The notes beneath the pieces are model-generated. The model ran no database searches and was not told the DNA's origin. It saw only the letters and a list, made by a program, of their open reading frames with translations. 64,000 nucleotides of DNA. It comes from Strix aluco. Lineage: Eukaryota > Chordata > Aves > Strigiformes > Strigidae. Shown here in pieces: positions 63,565 through 64,000 of this stretch. Position 1 is the stretch's first letter, and each line of letters opens with the position of its first letter. Where the stretch lies: positions 7,917,698-7,981,697 of the forward strand of contig NC_133939.1 in NCBI RefSeq assembly GCF_031877795.1, read 5' to 3'. The translations under genes were made by a program, and so were the position numbers.

Positions 63565-63806
63565 GCATCGTGATCATGATGACGCTCTGTGATGAAGTGG
63601 ACGTGTACGAATTTCTCCCTTCCAAACGGCAGACGGACATTTGCCACTATTACCAGAAGTTTCACGACCGTGCCTGTACCATGGGAGCTTACCACCCCCT
63701 CCTGTTTGAGAAAAACTTGGTGAAGCATATAAACCAGGGCACGGATGAGGACATCTATACTCACGGGAAAGTTACTTTGCCCGGCTTCCGGAATGTGCAT
63801 TGCTAG
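63565..63806 (+). CDS. ST6GAL1: ST6GAL1 coding exon 5 of 5 (rest of motif S, motifs III and VS, stop codon)
   Basis: Encodes residues 336-415 and the TAG stop at 63804-63806. The acceptor is a C/T-rich tract ending in CCCTAG at 63564. It finishes sialylmotif S (to about residue 352) with Cys344, which by homology with mammalian ST6GAL1 pairs with Cys192 of motif L. Motif III is the His363-Tyr-Tyr-Gln366 segment. Motif VS is His379-Pro-Leu-Leu-Phe-Glu384, whose His is the expected catalytic base. Cys362 and Cys373 match the third disulfide. The C-terminus ends in Cys415, the partner of Cys150. All catalytic and structural landmarks are intact, so the gene looks functional. Confidence 0.97.
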
Positions 63807-64000
63807 TGGATTGGTTTTTAGTGTGTTTAGGAATTTTTCTTGACTGTCAAAGCACTTTTTAAATCAGGGTTGTCAGATTTGTTAGGTCTAAGCACTGGTG
63901 GGTTTTGACCGCTCTTCCATGTTGCAACATGTGCTCTTAGGACTTTGTTGCCTAACTTCTCCCAGCTGTAAGGTGGTGTTAATACATTGCAGTACATCCA
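63807..64000 (+). other. ST6GAL1: Start of ST6GAL1 3' untranslated region
   Basis: The sequence after the TAG stop has no AATAAA or ATTAAA in the 194 bases present, so the transcript end lies beyond the window. Mammalian ST6GAL1 mRNAs have long 3' UTRs, which fits. Confidence 0.85.

Noticed and set aside
1..64000. CRISPR array, operon, integrated virus or other exotic system
   Set aside because: No regularly spaced direct repeats, no long viral-type open frames and no bacterial gene organisation. The window has the structure of an ordinary vertebrate gene with long introns.
63807..64000. Transcript end of ST6GAL1
   Set aside because: No AATAAA or ATTAAA is present before the window ends, so no polyadenylation site can be called.

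Overview
This is a window from a vertebrate nuclear genome, most likely a bird. It holds one confidently recognised protein-coding gene, ST6GAL1 (beta-galactoside alpha-2,6-sialyltransferase 1), read left to right. The bird assignment rests on three things: the encoded protein matches the avian form of the enzyme closely as I recall it, the introns are compact with very little repeat content, and the clearest repeats are 3' pieces of CR1 LINEs, the dominant avian retrotransposon. The species cannot be fixed from the sequence alone.

Layout. Positions 1-17,100 look like upstream DNA with no recognised gene. They hold an old CR1 piece near 14.03-14.4 kb and two exon-like segments bounded by good splice signals (9904-10037 and 15254-15324), both of unknown meaning. 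A CpG island at about 17.12-18.48 kb is the best promoter candidate, with GC boxes and a strong splice donor after 18001. A roughly 31 kb intron-like stretch follows (18.0-49.05 kb). It contains microsatellites, AT-rich blocks, two kappaB-like sites and a second small CpG-rich patch at 39.05-39.22 kb. A good candidate untranslated exon lies at 49051-49178.

The coding part has five exons: 50301-50982 (start codon at 50352), 54774-54871, 60070-60171, 61425-61599 and 63565-63806 (stop at 63804-63806). Joined, they are 1248 nt and encode 415 residues with every junction in frame. The protein is a type II Golgi membrane enzyme: short cytosolic tail, signal anchor, stem, then a catalytic domain with sialylmotifs L, S, III and VS. 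The 3' UTR begins at 63807 and runs off the window; no polyadenylation signal is visible in its first 194 bases.

How it works together: transcripts probably start in the CpG island (and perhaps at other intronic promoters), splice through one or more untranslated exons into the exon carrying the start codon, and yield the enzyme that caps N-glycans with alpha-2,6-linked sialic acid in the trans-Golgi. I found no bacterial-type operon, CRISPR array or other exotic system. The items most worth checking are the 5' untranslated architecture, two upstream open reading frames, the unexplained exon-like segments and the internal CpG patch.
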